64,000 bases of DNA from Palaemon carinicauda (Eukaryota; Arthropoda; Malacostraca; Decapoda; Palaemonidae). Every line of letters starts with the position of its first letter. The stretch's first letter is position 1. This document shows positions 42,426-53,125 of the stretch, in pieces. Made by a program: the position numbers and the translations under genes. The DNA lies in contig NC_090735.1 of assembly GCF_036898095.1 (NCBI RefSeq), positions 7,770,661 to 7,834,660 on the forward strand, read 5' to 3'. Under the pieces are notes generated by a model. The model had not been told where the DNA came from, did not search any database, and saw nothing but the letters and a program-made list of their open reading frames with translations.

Positions 42426-42646
42426 TCTGTTAAAGTTAGCTTCTTCTTCTTCTTTGTCTACATCTTTTCCCACTTCTATGTGGGGTCGATGTTTCTGGTC
42501 AGCTTTCGCCATCTACCTCTGTCCCACACCTCATCACCGGTTAATCCCTTTGATCGAAGATCATCCTTGATACAGTCCACCCACCTTCGCTTTGGTCTCC
42601 CTCTCCTTCTTGTTCCCTGTACCTCCATTTTCTGTTAAAGTTAGCT
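42426..42646 (-). mobile_element. 5'-truncated RTE-like LINE fragment with target-site duplication
   Basis: On the minus strand 42630-42480 reads MEVQGTRRRGRPKRRWVDCI then KDDLRSKGLTGDEVWDRGRW and RKLTRNIDPT before the stop, the RRGRPKxxWxD tail of RTE-type LINE polymerases. It is followed by a short 3' region and an (AAG)n tail (CTT on plus at about 42442-42453). The 16-bp sequence TCTGTTAAAGTTAGCT occurs at both borders (42426-42441 and 42631-42646), a direct target-site duplication. It is a different family from 205-396. Confidence 0.88.
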
Positions 42647-43737
42647 ATTAGAATTTAACTGCAAAGCTAATATTTTCTATAAATTCTAAAATCTGTTGCT
42701 GTATGTTATATGGTTTTCATTTAATATTATACTAAGTAAGTCTTAACTGTCGTGAATGCTATTGTCAGTCTTTATTTTATTTGAAAATTTCAACAAAGAA
42801 CAAAGCGGCGTAAAGTTAAGTTATACTTTATTTGCAACTTAAACTATCACTGAATCACCACTTCAATAACTTTGATCACCATCTCAGTCTTTTGCTATCT
42901 TGTGTCATACTAAATTTACTAGAAACTAGCATCAGTATTAAGTGTCACTCTCAATAGTGTAGTCATCAATTGAAAGTTTTACTTATGGTATTTTTTTCTT
43001 ATTTATACGAGGTATAAGAATGTTGGTAATATCTTAGTTTTATCAGGACTAAAGAACAAGGTTATATGATTTCCACTTGTGGCCCACTTCTAATTTGATT
43101 AGATCACAATTCTTGTATAGTTGTCATTCTTCTAAGGACTTTTGAGATAACGTTTTTTATTAAATCTGAATTTATACTTCCGGATAATTGATAGCTAAAA
43201 TTTTTATATAGCATCTAAAATGATACAATCTCTTGATCATAGTACTATTATCAATTAGAAAACATATTTAGCTAAATCTTTTGGTACTAATATTAAATAG
43301 CTAGTTTTTTTTACAAACATTCATTGTGAAATCTTTGTCATTTTTTCTTCTTTTTACGGAAATGATATAGAAAATCTTCAATCGCATTATATGGTATAAT
43401 AATTGGTTTTAAAACTATATATTACCTTCAGTTTAGATCTATTTCTGTGACCTCAAGTTCAACTGATGACCATTTTCTAAATCAGTTAAGGTCCAGCTGG
43501 GTGAAGATCTTTTTCATACGGTGATTTCTATTGTTTATTCCATTTCAATGACACCGTTCTCTTAGTGGCACCTTTGGACTAAGGCTGATAGATTAAAAAG
43601 GTACTTGACAATGCTAGGTTTTACCCTGTGTTTTGTAAGGTTTGGTTTCTATCCTTACTTTCCAGTAGATCTTCCTATTCTGTAAATATTTGTAGGTCAT
43701 TAAGCTTTGTCTTTAATTAGAATAAATCATATTGTAG
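42647..43737. other. Unassigned AT-rich sequence
   Basis: Nothing recognised on either strand. Confidence 0.45.
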
Positions 43738-44262
43738 GTAGTATGTTGGCCAAGGCACCAGGTACCTATTGAGATATAACTACTAGAGTGTTATTGGGTC
43801 CTTTGACTGGCCAGATAGTACTACATTGCATCCCTCTTTTTGTTACGGCGCATTTTTCCTTTGCCTACACATACACCTAATAGTCTGGCCTACTGTTCAC
43901 ATTTTCTCCTCTTTCCTCATTCCCCTGACAACACTAAGATAACAGAATTTTTTTTTGTCAATCAGGGGTGAACTACTACACTGCAATTGTTCAGGGGCTA
44001 TTTTCCACTTGGTAAGGGTAGAAGAAACTCTAGCTATGGTAAGCAGCTTTTCTAGGAGAAGGACACTCCAAAATCAAACAATTGTTCTCTGGTCTTGGGT
44101 CGTATCATAGCATATGTACCATGGTCTTCCACTGTCTTGGATTAGAGTTCTCTCGCTTGATGAGGGCCATTCTATCGGTTTCCTTATTCACCCTCCTCAC
44201 TGGGTTCTTTTTCCTGCTGGAGCCCTTGGGCTTATAGCATCCTTCTTTTCCAACTAGGGATG
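43738..44262 (+). mobile_element. Internally deleted, non-autonomous LINE derivative
   Basis: 43895-44180 aligns with the 5' region of the LINE at 48926-49215 (shared AGGAGAAGGACACTCCAA and CCACTGTCTTGG blocks). 44195-44262 aligns with that LINE's extreme 3' end (CTTGGGCTTATAGCATC and CTTTTCCAACTAG, 52588-52625). Everything between, including endonuclease and RT, is missing. The upstream part 43738-43895 has no second copy in the window. It therefore looks like a SINE-like derivative able to use the parent's machinery. Confidence 0.75.
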
Positions 44263-44389
44263 CAGACATAAAACCTGCCACTCTAGCTGACAGTTTTGTA
44301 AGGGCCAGTTTTCCTTGACTTATATTTTGTGAGGAAGTGATACGGCCTAGTTTAAAATATCTCCTTTCAGTAAATTTTGATATCCTTTG

Positions 44390-45290
44390 TGTTTTTTTCT
44401 CAGGCCTGTTGAGTTACTTGGAGCATTACTTGCTCAACAGACTTGTTTATGGGCGATTCTTGTTTGCAAATATTTTCCAGATAATTCTGTTTTGATGATA
44501 ATTTTTATCACTTTGGGGTACAAAGGGCTTTCTTTGATATTCAAGCCTTTTGGGGATACGTTTTGTTTGAAAATCTCTTGCAGAGTTCCCCTTGTTTTAT
44601 AAATTGATTAACAAAGCTTTCTGGATTATACTCCTTAGTTCCCTTTTTTTATAACTTCTTACGTAGCACTCCTTGGCCTACGGAGTTATTTGAGAAACTC
44701 CTTAGTCATGCATTATGGAGAACTTCAGGCTCGATATATTTTTTATATTATTTAGGATACTCAGAAGTCTATGCAGTAATCTTGGAATCCTCTATCTATG
44801 GAGTTATTAGACGAGTTTCTTACTATCTAGGGAACTTATTTGATTTACCAGGTTTGAGTGCTCCCTAGTTTGCACATTTTTTTGTAGTACACTTATTTAT
44901 TCAGAACACCACTTTCTCTGTGGAGTTATCTGAGCCTGATTTCTTTGTCCATTCAGTTATTCATGACCCTTCTTGTTCTTTGAATTTATCCTAGACAATT
45001 TCATCTTTAGTGATATTTAGAACACTCCTATGGGGTTGTCATGTGCACTCATTGGATAATGAAGTGATCTTTAAGTTATTTGGAACACTATATTGCCTGT
45101 GCAATTATTCAGAGCAATCCTTTGAGTATGGAGTTATCCACTACAAACCTTAGTTGAAGGAGCTATTTTGTCCACTCATTAGATTGATTATTTCACTTCG
45201 CTTATAGTTTTCTTGTTTCTATTCGAGTATTAATTCCTGGTTTAGTTTTTTCTATCACTCTTGTTTTCAAGAGTTCCAGTTTTCTTGTCA
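44390..45290. repeat. Strongly diverged minisatellite-like region
   Basis: A motif close to TATGGAGTTATTYAGAACAC followed by TCCTT recurs about ten times with substitutions and variable spacing. Examples are near 44690, 44812, 44895, 44920, 45020, 45075, 45100 and 45130. Exact unit length is unclear (about 30-60 bp). No coding frame persists. Confidence 0.5.
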
Positions 45291-45588
45291 ATCTTTAGGC
45301 TTCAGAGATAAGTAGCATTGCTCTGTTAATTAAGATCAAATTGACAAAATCTTGGTAACTGATGGATTTAAGGTTTATACATATTCCTAATAATTTGTCT
45401 TTATTTTTGGGGTAGGGTGGAGAGATATCTAAAAGAGCATTTTTCTATCATTGGAATTCAAGGTATGTTGTTCACATGTAGCACCTAAAGATTTCCTTCC
45501 TGTGCCATCTACCAAATGATCATAAAATTGGCGAGAGATTTACTTCATCTCCTTTTATTTCTTAACTAAGGAAATATTAAGCGCATGA

Positions 45589-45775
45589 TTTGTTCCCACA
45601 CATATACAAACCATTCGTTCTTTACCTATAGGAGACGGAGTAACAGCGACGTCTGGAATACGGCACTTAAAACTTTTAACAAGGTTTAGATAACTGGCCG
45701 GTAATTACCTGGTCAATAGTGGGGAGGCAATACCCAACCCCATAGCTCACTTTAACCTCAATTGGATTTCAGCCG
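45589..45775 (+). repeat. DIRS-F left inverted terminal repeat
   Basis: Inverse to 48896-48916 plus 52704-52850. For example AACCTCAATTGGATTTCAGC here pairs with GGCTGCAATCCAATTGAGGTT, and TTTACCTATAGGAGACGGAG pairs with CTCCGTCTTCTATATGTAAA. Confidence 0.87.
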
Positions 45776-45879
45776 TCATCCTCGAAACCTAAAAAGTCTC
45801 GGCCTGTTTAATCTTCCCTTAGAACACTCCCTTCTGACTCTCCCCTGGCGTACTCAAAGGGCGTTCAGGTAAGAGTGGT

Positions 45880-46500
45880 TGCTGATTAATGTTTGGGCAA
45901 TCCCGGGGTCAGGGAAACTGTTGTTCCCTCTCGTGGTTCAGCAATACCTCTCTGGTTGGCTGACTTCCCTTCAGCTTTTAATTTTCAAAGGTTGGAAGAC
46001 CCTCGCTTGCTGTGGCCGTTCTTGGGCATTCCTGGTTTGCCTTCGGAGGACAACCTTCATTTTTTTCTGGAGGGGAAACATCGTGTGCAGTCCATCTCTC
46101 CTTTGACTACTTCTCCTCAGCAGGTTCCCATTGCAGTTGACACCTCAGAGCTTCTCCCCCCTTCCCCCGGAGAACTGTTTATCTGGTCGCCCCTGGTTTT
46201 TCTGCTCCTTCTAGTAAGACTTCCGTTTTGGAGCCTCTAGGTTCTGTAGAGCCTGTCGCCTTGTGAGATCCTACCTCTGCTAATGTCTTGTCTACCTGGG
46301 CATGAAAATCATCACCCTCTAAGGGAAAGTGTTCCTTTCCGAGGACATGATGCGTTGGATTCAACAAATAGCCCTACTACTCTTTGTGCAGTGCTTCCTC
46401 CATCCAGCACTTCAGTGGCAGAGACTACTTGTTCATCTGTCATCATCAGAACGACTAGTTCCAGAAGGAAAGTTCGCATATGAAACATACAATGGAACCT
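45880..46500 (+). pseudogene. DIRS-F gag remnant
   Basis: Frame 45893-46240 includes WPFLGIPGLPSEDNLHFFLE, comparable to IWSSLGLKGLPSRVALIDLV of D's gag. The rest is Ser/Pro-rich. Only part of gag is left, and the deletion junction to the end of RT lies near 46480. Confidence 0.55.
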
Positions 46501-47460
46501 AAAAGCCTCCTGGTCACAACATTGAGACAATCCAAAAGCCCGGATTCTCATGTGGTTGAACTCCAAGGAAGACCTCTTGTGGCTAAGCCGCACAACCTCC
46601 AGAAGGGTTCACCTCTCACCTCGGCTTCCCCAGGATTCAAGTTGTTGACAGATGCCTCAAATGAGGGCTGAGGTGCTCATCTGAACAACCACTTGGTTTC
46701 AGGAACCTGGTTAGCAATAGAGCACTAAGAACATAAATTTTGGGGAGCTGAAAGCATCATGATTGGCTCTTCAACAATTTTTGACATTTGCTACAGGGAC
46801 ACTCAGTGATATTGATGAGTGATAATACCATCATAATGACGTACATCTACAAACTAGGGGAACGATTTCCCTCAAGCTATGTCAACTAGCGGTCGAGATC
46901 CTGTAGTGGACAGTGAACAACTCGATCTCTCTGTCAGTCTGCTTCATTCTAGGCAGGAAAAAATATTGTGGCGGATCAGTTGAGCAGGAGAACATAAATC
47001 AAATCTTTGAATCCTCAGATAGTGAAGGAAGTAATAATTTTGTTGGGTCCTCCAACTATAGACCTGTTAGCAACCGCACTGAATGCGAAGCTTCCAATAT
47101 ACTGCTCATCAATACCAAATCCAGCAGCAGTGTTCGAGGACACATTCCAGCATCCCTGGGACAGCCTTAACGCCTATGACTTTTTGCCTTTCTGCCTGTT
47201 AAGAAAGGTTTTCTACAGGATAAGGGAGACCCCAAACCTCGTGGTGTAGCTATTTTTCTATAGGATAAGGGAGACCACAAACTTCGGGGTGACACTATTT
47301 TTCTACAGGATAAAGGAGACCCCAAACCTCGTGGTGACACTAATAGCTCCCTTCAGTCTGCATCGGGAATGGTATGCAGATTTTCTACATCTCCTGGTGG
47401 AGATACCGAGAGAACTCCCGTAAATTCCATATCTTCTGTGACAGCTCCATGACATTTTTT
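46490..47460 (+). pseudogene. DIRS-F RT end, RNase H and methylase-like remnants
   Basis: TLRQSKSPDSHVVEL and LLWLSRTTSRRVHLSP correspond to the RT end of D. GFKLLTDASNEG-stop-GAHL (about 46630) matches the RNase H entry. VILMSDNTIIMTYIYKLG (about 46807) matches its later motif. Then LGPPTIDLLATALNAKLPIY and SLNAYDFLPFCL (47040-47205) match the methylase-like domain. Several stops and frameshifts; not functional. Confidence 0.78.
47211..47345. repeat. 45-bp tandem triplication in DIRS-F
   Basis: Units with TTCTACAGGATAAGGGAGAC start at about 47211, 47256 and 47301. 45 bp keeps phase. The unit lies just after the AFPPF-like motif of the methylase-like remnant, a site that is single-copy in D. 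Confidence 0.93.
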
Positions 47461-47469
47461 CCACCTTAA

Positions 47470-48250
47470 GTTTTCATGCATGGAGGCTATCCAGTATCTC
47501 CTCTCTCAGAAATGGTTTTCTAGAGAAACCGCACAACAGATGTCTGGATATCTCCAGAAATCCTTGACTGCAGTCTACCAGGAATTTTGTTTGCCCTCCA
47601 GTCAAAGTTAGTCCATCTTCATGGGATGTCATAAAGGTTCTGAGATCCCTAAAAGAGGCACCTTACGAACCTCTGAAGCGAGCATCTGACAGAGACTTCA
47701 CTTTGAAAACAGTGTTCCTTCTCACCTTTGCCTCAGCCAAAGGAGTAAGTGAACTACATGGATTGGCAACTGATGTCCATTATTCAAGAGGTTGAAGGGA
47801 GGTCTCTCTAAGCTTCATTCCAGAATTTCTTCATTTTCCTTTTCAAGTCTTTGTTCAGTAATCGAGGATCCTGATCAACTTCTACTGTGTCCTGTTAGGG
47901 CTCCGAGAAGCTATTTAAAACATACCACGCTGTTCAGGCCTTGCCTCCAGAACCTCTTCATAAGCATGAGAAGGATCAAGGGTCTCTAGGAATACCATCT
48001 CATTTTGACTAAGGGAAGTTGTCTTCAGAGCAATAGACCATTCATATCTACAGTATCCCAAATGAAAGCTCTTGACATCAGAGGCCTTGTAGCCTTGTTA
48101 GCTTTCAAAAAGAACTTCTCTGTGATGCAGGTTCTCAGGGCAGAGGTTTGGTAGAGACAAACTACCTTTATAGCCCATTACCTGCGGGATGTAACCCACA
48201 GGATCTTGGACTCGCTTACGTTAGGTCCTGTTGTGGCTGGTCAGCAGGTG
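47470..48250 (+). pseudogene. DIRS-F tyrosine recombinase remnant
   Basis: Pieces match D in order: VIKVLRSLKEAPYEPLKRAS and RDFTLKTVFLLTFASAKGVS (about 47628-47750). The first catalytic Arg has become Gly in SAKGVSELHG. DQLLLCPVRAPRSYLK is at about 47874. DIRGLVALLAFKKNFSVMQV (about 48077) has Leu-Thr-Ser-like sequence in place of the His region. An Ala-His-Tyr-Leu-Arg-Asp block is at about 48172. Stops interrupt the frame; the enzyme is dead. Confidence 0.8.
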
Positions 48251-48761
48251 GTTTGGCTTCCTTGGTTCCCTAACAGGACCAGTATCTATAGATCAAGTGC
48301 TAAGGTTACAGGAAAACCTGGGGTGAAGGTGAAGAGTGATTGGCCTCCCTTTCCTTTTGACCTTTCCCCTCTGGGGGTTCAGCTTCAAAGCCTTGCCAGC
48401 AGGACTTGATCTAGAGGTAGGTAAACTCATTTGCCTCAGCTTCAGTGTGTGTAACCACTTGATGACTTTTCCCCACACTTCTTACGAGGAGATCTGTGTT
48501 GTAGCCAAACAAACTTAGTACTTCTGAATCAACTTCTGCAACATCTTCGTATTTCTTCACTTTTGTTACAGCTCAGAGAAGTCCAGCTCATGTACCTTTG
48601 ACTGCGTGGCCCATGCTGTGATTGGATGTCTTCGCCCATAGCTCATGAGGTGTAGGGGCTGGAACTTAAGCACAAGTACTAAGTACCAGACCCCCTAGGC
48701 TAAGTTTCCAGCTAATGAGGAAGGGGACTGCCTCCCTCCTAAGGATGAGTCTCCTATAGCT

Positions 48762-48862
48762 AAAGAACGAAAGATTTATATGGTTGTACGAACAAATGAC
48801 AAATTTTGAAAATGATATGTATTTTTCCTAGCCATACAAATCTGAATTCTTTACTCAAACAT
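48762..48862. repeat. DIRS-F internal complementary region
   Basis: CGAACAAATGACAAATTTTG then AATGATATGTATTTTTCCTAG has the same layout as D's internal region. Its complement predicts a right outer end ending ATTTTCAAAATTTGTCAT, which is found at 52867-52883. Confidence 0.85.
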
Positions 48863-49469
48863 GCCCACCATCACCAACCCTCGACGTAAAGTCCAGGCTG
48901 CAATCCAATTGAGGTTGTAGGCATATTCTTTACATATTCTCGTCTTTCCTCATACACCTGACAACAATGAGATACTTAACACTTCTTCACCCAAGGGGTA
49001 ATTACTGTACTGCAATTTGTACAGTGTACTTTCCTCTTGGCAAGGGTTGAAGAGACTCTTAAGCTATGGTAAGCAGCTCTTCTAGGAGAAGGACACTCCA
49101 AGATTAAACCATTGTTCTCTAGTCTTGGGTAGTGCCATAGCCTCTGTACCATGGTTTTCCACTGTCTTGGGTTAGAGTTATCTTGCTTGAGGGTACACTC
49201 GGGCACACTATTCTATCTTATTATTATTTCATTTTCTTCCTCTTGTTTTTTTTTTAAATGGTGTGTTGGGCAGGCTTAATAGAAGGGCCATGGATGCCTG
49301 GTGGTTTATCAAGAGGTTGTCTTTTCCTTTTTCTGATTTTTTTTTCTTCTCAAAACCATCCTTACTGTCCTCCCTTCAGTTGAAGTGGCTATCCGGGAGG
49401 GTATTTAGCCTTGCATGGTGTATCGGCTCCTCCATGTTGACCAGTTTTTCCGACTTTTTACTATAGTCT

Positions 49470-49616
49470 ATGGGTATCATCAATCACTTTATTTATAATT
49501 CTGTACATATTGTTTTTGTTATAATTCTTGTTAATCTAGTTTTTAAGTATGATGTCTGTTTTTTATTTCTATTAATTCTTATGCTGTCTGGAGACATTGA
49601 GTGAAATCCGGGACCA
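49470..49616 (+). pseudogene. LINE ORF leader with 2A-like (stop-carry-on) motif, TGA inside
   Basis: From ATG 49470 the frame gives about 40 mostly hydrophobic residues (VFVIILVNLVFKYDVC, then LFLLILMLS), followed by GDIE (49590-49601), TGA (49602-49604) and NPGP (49605-49616). This matches the 2A consensus D-x-E-x-N-P-G-P with a stop at the variable x. The frame then runs on into the endonuclease. 2A sequences N-terminal to the endonuclease are established in several APE-type LINEs, where the ribosome skips the Gly-Pro bond and the leader can act as a signal sequence. Confidence 0.72.
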
Positions 49617-50324
49617 GTACGTCCTAGATTTCGTCAGTGTCGTCTTCTGTATTGCAATATTCGTGGTCTTCATGCAAATATCCAAGACCTTACAGTTGCG
49701 TCCAGACAGTATGATATTCTTTTGTGCTCAGAAACTTTGGTTTCTAATATGAGGCACTCATCTGAGCTCCTTATATCTGGTTTTAAGAAGCCAATAATAT
49801 TGAAACGTGATGCCATCCCTAGGGCCAGGAAAATGGCGGTGTATATTAGGACCGAGTACCCTGCTTCTCATAAGTCCTGCTATCAATGTGGATGTCATGA
49901 GATTCAGGTAATAAAAGTTTGTGGCAAGCATAACAACTTTTATTTGTGTTCGATCTACCGAAATCCAGACATGGATGATTCTATCTTTGATTGTCTTCTT
50001 ACCATTATGGCTAAGATACAAGAAGATGATAGAAAGGCTTCTTTTGTCTTTGTTGGTGATTTTAATGCTCACCATAGGGAATGGTTAAGTTCTATCTCTC
50101 CTACCGATCACCATGGCTTAAGAGCTTTAGATTTTGCCTCTGAATCAGGCTGTGAGCAAATCATAAATGAAGCTACTCACAGGTCTGGTAATTGCTTGGA
50201 CCTCGTATGCAGAGACTCCCCTGGCGTTATAACTAGTAAGGTTGGTTCTCCAGTCGGGACATCTGATCATGCCTTGATTTCATTAATAGTGAAGACTGAG
50301 CAGCCTGTCCCTGATATATCATAA
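49605..50324 (+). pseudogene. LINE APE-type endonuclease domain
   Basis: The frame from the NPGP proceeds RPRFRQCRLLYCNIRGLHAN (domain start, Asn), YDILLCSETLVSN (catalytic Glu), FYLCSIYRNPDMDDS, FVFVGDFNAHHREW (Asp and Asn), SGNCLDLVCRD and GTSDHALISLIV (final Asp-His). All catalytic signatures of the exonuclease-endonuclease-phosphatase fold are visible in one frame of about 240 codons. It nicks target DNA for target-primed reverse transcription. A stop at 50322 and a change of frame separate it from the RT in this copy. Confidence 0.88.
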
Positions 50325-50380
50325 TCTTGTAAAATTTATATGAAATCCCAAGCAGACTGGAATGGGATTGGCATGATCTT

Positions 50381-52403
50381 TTGTGCTTGAATTTGTCACA
50401 ATTATATAGTAGTGTAGATCCTGTTGTCCCTTTGAATGAGAATCTAGTCAACATAATTGATAGGGGTATCCCTTCTCGTGTGCTATGGTACCGAGTGAAG
50501 GACAAACCGTGGTTCAATGATGCTTATTTGGAGAAGCAGGAGACCTATCATCTTTGGAAGGGTAACAGATCAGATTTAACCTGGAACAACTATACTCAGC
50601 TTTGAGCTTTTGCTCAGAGAGTTTATGCCTCAACTGAAAAGGAGTACAATTTAACCATAAAAGAAACCCTTTCTGGTACAACTCAGGAACATAAATGATA
50701 GTCTACCCTTAAATCTGCACTCTTTGGTGTAGATGCAACAGTTCCTCCTTTACTTAAACCAGATGGCTCTGTCACTCACTGTCCAAAGGAAAAGGCAACC
50801 CTTTTGGCTGATGTTTTTGACAGTAAACAGAGTAATGAAAATCTTGAACTTCCTCTTTCCTGTTTCCCTGAGGCTAAACTAACTAGTTTAGCTTTTCGAT
50901 CTCGTGAGATTAAAGCTCTGTTGATGGACCTTGATGCTTATGGAAGTGTAGACCCAAATGGTATATTTCCTTTGTTTTTTATAAAGACAGCAGATTTTTT
51001 AGCTCCAAAGTTATCTGTTATTTTGCACAAGTTAGCAAGAATAGGAGCTTTTAGCACTTGTTGGAGAATTGGTAATGTTACTCCTCTATGTAAATGTGTT
51101 TGTTGTAGCTCAAGTCCCACTGATTACTGCCAAATTTCCATAACTCCCACATATTCTAAAGTTTTTGAACGTCTTCGAGCAAAACGTCTTAATAGGTTTG
51201 CTGAAGGTAATCATCTACTTCCTAGTTTGCAATTTGGTTTTCGTAAAGGCCTTGGAGCATATGATGCCCTTCTTACAATCTCCAATGCTGTACAGAAATC
51301 CTTTGATTATGGTCAGGAAGTTCGTATGATTGGCTTTGATTTTAGTGCTGCCTTTGACCATGTTAATCATGAGGCCCTTGTTTTCAAACTCAAACAGTTG
51401 GGAGTAGGTGGGTCGTTTCTTAGTATTATTATTGATTTTTTAAGTAATAGATCTCAAAGAGTTGTGGTTGATGGGCACCATAGCGAGTATAGGAATGTGA
51501 TATCCAGTGTTCCATAGGGTAGTGTTCTTGGCCCATTACTTTTCATACTATATACACATGACATGTGGTTTGGCCTAGAAAACAAGCTTGTTGCATATGC
51601 AGATGATGCTACTCTCTTTGCATCAATTCCATCCCCTGTATGTAGATCTGGGGTTGGTGAATCCCTCAATAGAGATTTAGCTAGAATTAGTGCATGGTGC
51701 AAATTATGTGGTATGAAGTTGAAGCCCAACAAAACTCAAAGTATGATTGTAAGTAGGTCAAGGACGGTGGCTCCTCAACATCCGGATCTCAGTATTGATA
51801 ATGTTTCTTTAAATTTGTATGACTTTTAAAATTTTAGGTGTGATTCTCTACAACAAATTTACTTTTGAGAAACACATTAGGTCTGTGTCTTCTTCAATTG
51901 CACAAAAAATTGGCTTATTGAGAAAGTCTTACAAGATTTTCGGTGATCAATCTATTCTGAAGATATGTTTTAATTCTTTCATTCTACCTTGTTTTGAGTA
52001 TTCTCCTCCTGTCTGGTGTTCAGCTGCTGATTCTCATCTTAATTTGTTGGACAGAAACTTTCGGTCTATTAAATTTCTTATTCCTGATCTAGATATTAAT
52101 CTTTGGCACCGTCGTTCAATTAGTTCATTATGCATGTTGTATAGGATTTTTCATAACTCTGACCATCCTTTACATTCAGATCTCCCTGGACAATTCTATC
52201 CTGTTCGAAATACTAGGCAGGCAGTTAATTCTAATAGCCAGGCCTTCTCCATCATGAGGCTCAATACTACACAGTATTCTAGAAGTTTTATTCCAGCTGT
52301 TACCAAGTTGTGGAATCATCTTCCTAATCGGGTAGTTGAATCAGTAGAACTTCAAAAGTTCAAAGTTGCAGCAAATGTTTTTATGTTGACCAGGCTGACA
52401 TGA
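50381..52403 (+). pseudogene. LINE reverse transcriptase, frameshifted
   Basis: The linker (50381-50605) is followed by RT at 50804-51517: FRSREIKALLMDLDAYGSVD, YCQISITPTYSKVFERL, LQFGFRKGLGAYDALLTISN and motif A MIGFDFSAAFDHVNHE. A TAG at 51515-51517 interrupts the motif-B entry (SVP-stop-GSVLGPLLF). Motif C AYADDATLF is at about 51595. A frameshift near 51825 moves the C-terminal part (FKILGVILYNKFTFEKHIRS and onward to 52403) to another frame. The polymerase is therefore inactive here. Confidence 0.9.
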
Positions 52404-52631
52404 GTCTTTTTATAGTATATATATGACATTTTTTTTCTTTTTCTTTTTTTGACATTGTTAATAGTTTATATAGGACATATCTGTTTTGACGCTGTTACTG
52501 TTTTAAGAATGATATATTGTTAATTTATTCTCATCCTTAATTATTTCCTTATTTCCTTTCCTTACTGGGCTATTTTTCCCAATTGGATCCCTTGGGCTTA
52601 TAGCATCTTGCTTTTCCAACTAGCTTGGCTA

Positions 52632-52632
<1 letters not shown>

Positions 52633-52703
<71 letters not shown>
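52633..52703 (+). repeat. (TAA)n tail of the LINE
   Basis: About 71 bp of TAA repeat following CTTTTCCAACTAGCTTGGCTAG. It marks the 3' end of the insertion; immediately after it, DIRS-F's right repeat resumes (AGTGAGCTACGG). Confidence 0.95.
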
Positions 52704-52883
52704 GTGAGCTACGGGGAGAGAGGGTTGGTTGGCAGTTCCATCCCCACTACCGGTCAGTTATTTACACCTCATTAAAAGTTTTAACTGCCATATTTCAGCC
52801 GCCATTGTTACTCCGTCTTCTATATGTAAAGAACTCATGGTTTTATAGTATGAAAAATAAAAATTATTTTCAAAATTTGTCAT
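52704..52883 (+). repeat. DIRS-F right terminal repeat, outer piece (3' of the LINE)
   Basis: Inverse to 45589-45753: AGTGAGCTACGGGG pairs with the left CCCCATAGCTCACT, and CATTGTTACTCCGTCTTCTA pairs with the left TATAGGAGACGGAGTAACAG. It ends at TTTGTCAT, predicted by the internal complementary region. Confidence 0.87.
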
Positions 52884-53029
52884 ATGTAAATTTCTTGTAT
52901 ATTGCTAAGGGGAAACCGCGTAAAATAATTAATTTTCCTTTCCTTTTATACAAAATGATGTATTCCTTTTACAATTATGTTTTCCAAGTAAGAAAGCAAA
53001 TTAGAGCACTTCTTTTGATTTATGTAATA

Positions 53030-53034
<5 letters not shown>

Positions 53035-53122
<88 letters not shown>
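53035..53122. repeat. (CT)n microsatellite
   Basis: About 88 bp of perfect CT dinucleotide. Confidence 0.97.

Positions 53123-53125
<3 letters not shown>

Larger units (their letters stand above)
48917..52703 (+). mobile_element. APE-type LINE with 2A-like motif, inserted in DIRS-F
   Basis: 3.8 kb: 5' region (48917-49469), a leader with a 2A-like motif, endonuclease, RT, 3' region and a (TAA)n tail. The 5' end looks slightly truncated relative to 43738-44262. Junctions fall precisely within DIRS-F's right terminal repeat. Several stops and frameshifts make this copy inactive. I place it among CR1/L2/Jockey-like APE LINEs; the exact clade is undetermined. Confidence 0.88.
45589..52883 (+). 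mobile_element. DIRS-like retrotransposon F, internally deleted and interrupted by a LINE
   Basis: The left repeat starts TTTGTTCCCACACATATACA (45589). The right repeat is in two pieces because a 3.8-kb LINE sits inside it: inner piece 48860-48916, outer piece 52704-52883. Between are gag, RNase H/methylase and recombinase remnants and an internal complementary region. RT and most of gag are missing, so the element proper is only about 3.5 kb. It resembles D, E and C in its ends. Confidence 0.85.
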
